From contig CAJWOI010000130.1 of assembly GCA_913044255.1 (NCBI GenBank), positions 1-7,408 of the forward strand: DNA of 7,408 bases, written 5' to 3'. The notes under the pieces were generated by a model. The model worked only from the letters and a program-made list of their open reading frames with translations, made no database searches and had not been told where the DNA came from. The stretch is from an uncultured Alphaproteobacteria bacterium. GTDB taxonomy: Bacteria; Pseudomonadota; Alphaproteobacteria; UBA7887. The position numbers and the translations under genes are program-made. Numbering within the stretch: position 1 is the stretch's first letter; every line of letters begins with the position of its first letter. This document shows, one piece after another, positions 5,645 to 7,408 of the stretch.

Positions 5645-7282
5645 TTACGTGTGAGAAGGCATCGGCGTGAACTGACAACCTTCAACAAAAATATCAAAAA
5701 AATCCGGCGTTGATTCAAGTTCAACATGTTTAATATTTTTTATAAGTTCGTTCAACTTTTTGCGTTGACGTCTCGACAAAAGCAGTTCACGGGCTCCATC
5801 GATCGAGGCATTCCCAATCTTAACAACCCTTTCAATCGGAACCGGAGCGAGAAATCCTATTTCTATAGCGTGACTAACATCCACGTAATTTGCAAAACCA
5901 CCTGCCAGATACAACCTTGAAATATCTTCGGGAATAGCGCCGTAGCTTCTCATTGCTATAAATTGGCCGCAGTAATTAGCTGCAGTAGCTTGAGCCAGTG
6001 CGCTGCCATCCGCACGCGAAAATGTAATTCCATTCTCAGGTACAACCACAATTTCACTTTGCTTGTTATCTGGTTGGAATACTCCCTTAGGGGTCATTCG
6101 ACCATGCCGGCGGAGTTCTGAGATTAAATCGATGAGGCCGGAACCACATAAACCTTCCGGAGGCAAGTCGCCAATGGTCGTATAATCAAAGTTCCCACTT
6201 TCTGGGCAGAATTTGATCGAATCGATTGCTCCCTCGTAGCCAGGCATACCATAATTTACCAGCCCACCCTCAAAAGCAGGTCCAGCAGGACAAGAAGCCG
6301 CGAACATTCGTTTTGCATTTCCAATCACAACCTCTGTATTCGTGCCCACATCAACCATCATCACCACCTCACCTTCAACAGTGGCCATATCGATTGCTGT
6401 CAAACATGCGGCAGCATCCCCACCCACATGACTTCCGATAAGTGGCAAACCATACAGTCTGGTCTCACGATGGGCGCGAAAACCCAATTCCCAAGCGCTT
6501 GCAATTAATTCGGTAGAAATTCTTTTCCCCTCGAGATATTCGTGCTCAATCTTCGACTTATAAGGTTTCTGCCCGATGCTTTGTATATCGAGTCCGAATA
6601 ACAGATCGCGCATGCTGCTATTCCCGGCAACGATGATTTCATAGATAGTTCGGCGAGGGAACTTTCGGGCGCGAGAAAGAGTGCGAATAGATCGGTTTAT
6701 CGCGGTAACGATAGCTTTCTGTAATTCTCCTCGGTGAGGCCCTCCATCGTACGAAATCCGATGCATCACATCACTGCCACCGAAGCGCTGAGGGTTCTCG
6801 AAACTCAGTCGGTCTACACTATTCCCAGTTTCCAGATTTACAAGATCAACTACGACGGTGGTAGTACCAAGATCAATTGCTAGGCCGTAAAGGCAACCTC
6901 TGTACTGGTCAATTACTTTGCCATCGTACAGGACATCGAGTCCTTGCCTGGTAACCATCGGATCAAAGTCAAGATGAATTTTGTTTTGGCCCAAAGTGAG
7001 AATTTTCGGCTGCCTGCGTAATGGTTTAAAATGGATTTCCCTGTCAACTCTCTCCACCACCGCCTGACAAGCCAGGCGATAACTATCCCGAAGAAACGAT
7101 TCAAATTCCGAAAGTGGACTAAGAGATTCCATACCAGCGGTTATTTCGACCACACACTCGTGGCATTTCCCGTTTCTCCCACACGAGGTTGGTACCTCTA
7201 CTGCGAGACCGTCTGCAAAGTCGAAGACCGTCTTTCCCAATTCAAGAGGCTGAACTCGCCCATCGTGTGAGATTGTACTCAA
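5645..7282 (-). CDS. reductive activator of corrinoid-dependent enzymes (RACE; [2Fe-2S] ferredoxin + DUF4445 ASKHA ATPase)
   Basis: This 545-residue protein restores inactive Co(II) corrinoid proteins to Co(I) using ATP and an electron. The N-terminal ferredoxin domain (about 1-88) has C34, C40, C43 and C72 in C-x5-C-x2-C...C spacing (SCGRNGKCHEC, then RLACQAVV), fitting a plant-type [2Fe-2S] cluster. The ASKHA domain follows with phosphate-1 motif LAIDLGTTTVVV (134-145), VAGNSSMRDLLFG (218-230), phosphate-2 motif VDVGTNTEVVIG (310-321), SCPAGPAFEGG (330-340), GLCGSGLIDLI (377-387) and YLAGGFANYVDVS (458-470). Only about 45 residues join the two domains, so the middle domain I recall from acetogen activators seems reduced or absent. 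The start is TTG at 7282, whose second and third bases belong to the TGA of the upstream gene (TTGA); no better in-frame start exists before the stop at 7334-7336. It precedes the folate methyltransferase by 40 bases, in one operon. Confidence 0.88.
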   Translation of the reverse strand: MSTISHDGRVQPLELGKTVFDFADGLAVEVPTSCGRNGKCHECVVEITAGMESLSPLSEFESFLRDSYRLACQAVVERVDREIHFKPLRRQPKILTLGQNKIHLDFDPMVTRQGLDVLYDGKVIDQYRGCLYGLAIDLGTTTVVVDLVNLETGNSVDRLSFENPQRFGGSDVMHRISYDGGPHRGELQKAIVTAINRSIRTLSRARKFPRRTIYEIIVAGNSSMRDLLFGLDIQSIGQKPYKSKIEHEYLEGKRISTELIASAWELGFRAHRETRLYGLPLIGSHVGGDAAACLTAIDMATVEGEVVMMVDVGTNTEVVIGNAKRMFAASCPAGPAFEGGLVNYGMPGYEGAIDSIKFCPESGNFDYTTIGDLPPEGLCGSGLIDLISELRRHGRMTPKGVFQPDNKQSEIVVVPENGITFSRADGSALAQATAANYCGQFIAMRSYGAIPEDISRLYLAGGFANYVDVSHAIEIGFLAPVPIERVVKIGNASIDGARELLLSRRQRKKLNELIKNIKHVELESTPDFFDIFVEGCQFTPMPSHT

Positions 7283-7408
7283 TCTTTTTTTGGGAATGCG
7301 TTCAGCGATGCTCTTTTTTCCGCTGAGACTCTCTTAATTTTTTTAATTCTGGCCTTAGCACGGCCATAAGATTCTGGTTTGGTTTCCCACGCGCTTCGAT
7401 AATCGAAC
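7279..7408 (-). CDS. C-terminal end of a gene continuing beyond the window, possibly MttB-superfamily methyltransferase
   Basis: The minus-strand frame is open from the window edge (first full codon at 7407) to a TGA at 7281-7279, giving 42 residues. The tail starts FDYRSAWETKPESYGRA and ends NAFPKKD. A short D/R..WE segment followed by xxRAxxRIKKI recalls the extreme C-terminus of MttB-superfamily proteins, where a W-E-x-x-G segment precedes a final RA-rich helix. The stop overlaps the TTG of the activator gene, which strongly argues that this is a real, translated gene of the same operon. A non-pyrrolysine MttB homologue would be the substrate-specific demethylase of the system. The fragment is too short and basic for a firm family call: confidence in a coding end is good, in the MttB identity only moderate. 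The length of the missing part and the substrate are unknown. Confidence 0.55.
   Translation of the reverse strand, partial: FDYRSAWETKPESYGRAKARIKKIKRVSAEKRASLNAFPKKD

Noticed and set aside
5726..7270. Open frames overlapping the RACE activator gene
   Set aside because: All overlap conserved ferredoxin or ASKHA motifs in the real frame and show no domain of their own.

Overview
The window (about 48% GC by eye) holds eight protein-coding genes, two of them cut by the window edges. I see no rRNA, tRNA, CRISPR array or insertion sequence. The gene families (an Mrp-type antiporter subunit, a DUF1289 protein, an FAH-family keto-acid dehydratase paired with an IlvD/Edd dehydratase, and corrinoid C1 enzymes) suggest a proteobacterium. 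A marine alphaproteobacterium is plausible, but that is inferred from gene content only.

Layout. Positions 2-484 (+) are the C-terminal end of an MrpD-like membrane subunit. Positions 601-1791 (+) encode an FAH-superfamily protein resembling 2-keto-3-deoxy-sugar-acid dehydratases. It converges on an IlvD/Edd-family sugar-acid dehydratase at 1846-3576 (-). These two could catalyse consecutive steps of a non-phosphorylative sugar-acid pathway (aldonate to 2-keto-3-deoxyaldonate to 2-ketoacid semialdehyde). A 94-bp gap separates the IlvD-type gene from a divergent class I SAM-dependent O-methyltransferase at 3671-4333 (+).

The right half is a minus-strand operon read from the right edge leftwards. 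It begins with the last 42 codons of a gene whose tail resembles the MttB (trimethylamine methyltransferase) superfamily. Next come a [2Fe-2S]/ASKHA reductive activator of corrinoid enzymes (RACE, DUF4445), a methyltetrahydrofolate:corrinoid methyltransferase of the pterin-binding family, and a 75-residue DUF1289 Cys4 protein. Two of the three junctions are stop/start overlaps (TTGA and ATGA), and the methyltransferase has a perfect AGGAGG ribosome binding site. Together these look like most of a corrinoid-dependent demethylation system that moves a methyl group from an unknown donor to tetrahydrofolate. The corrinoid protein is not in the window and would be expected upstream, beyond 7408.

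Main points for follow-up: the C1 module with a compact activator that seems to lack the usual middle domain; the DUF1289 gene translationally coupled to the methyltransferase; the partial MttB-like gene at the right edge; and the convergent FAH/IlvD pair with unknown substrate.
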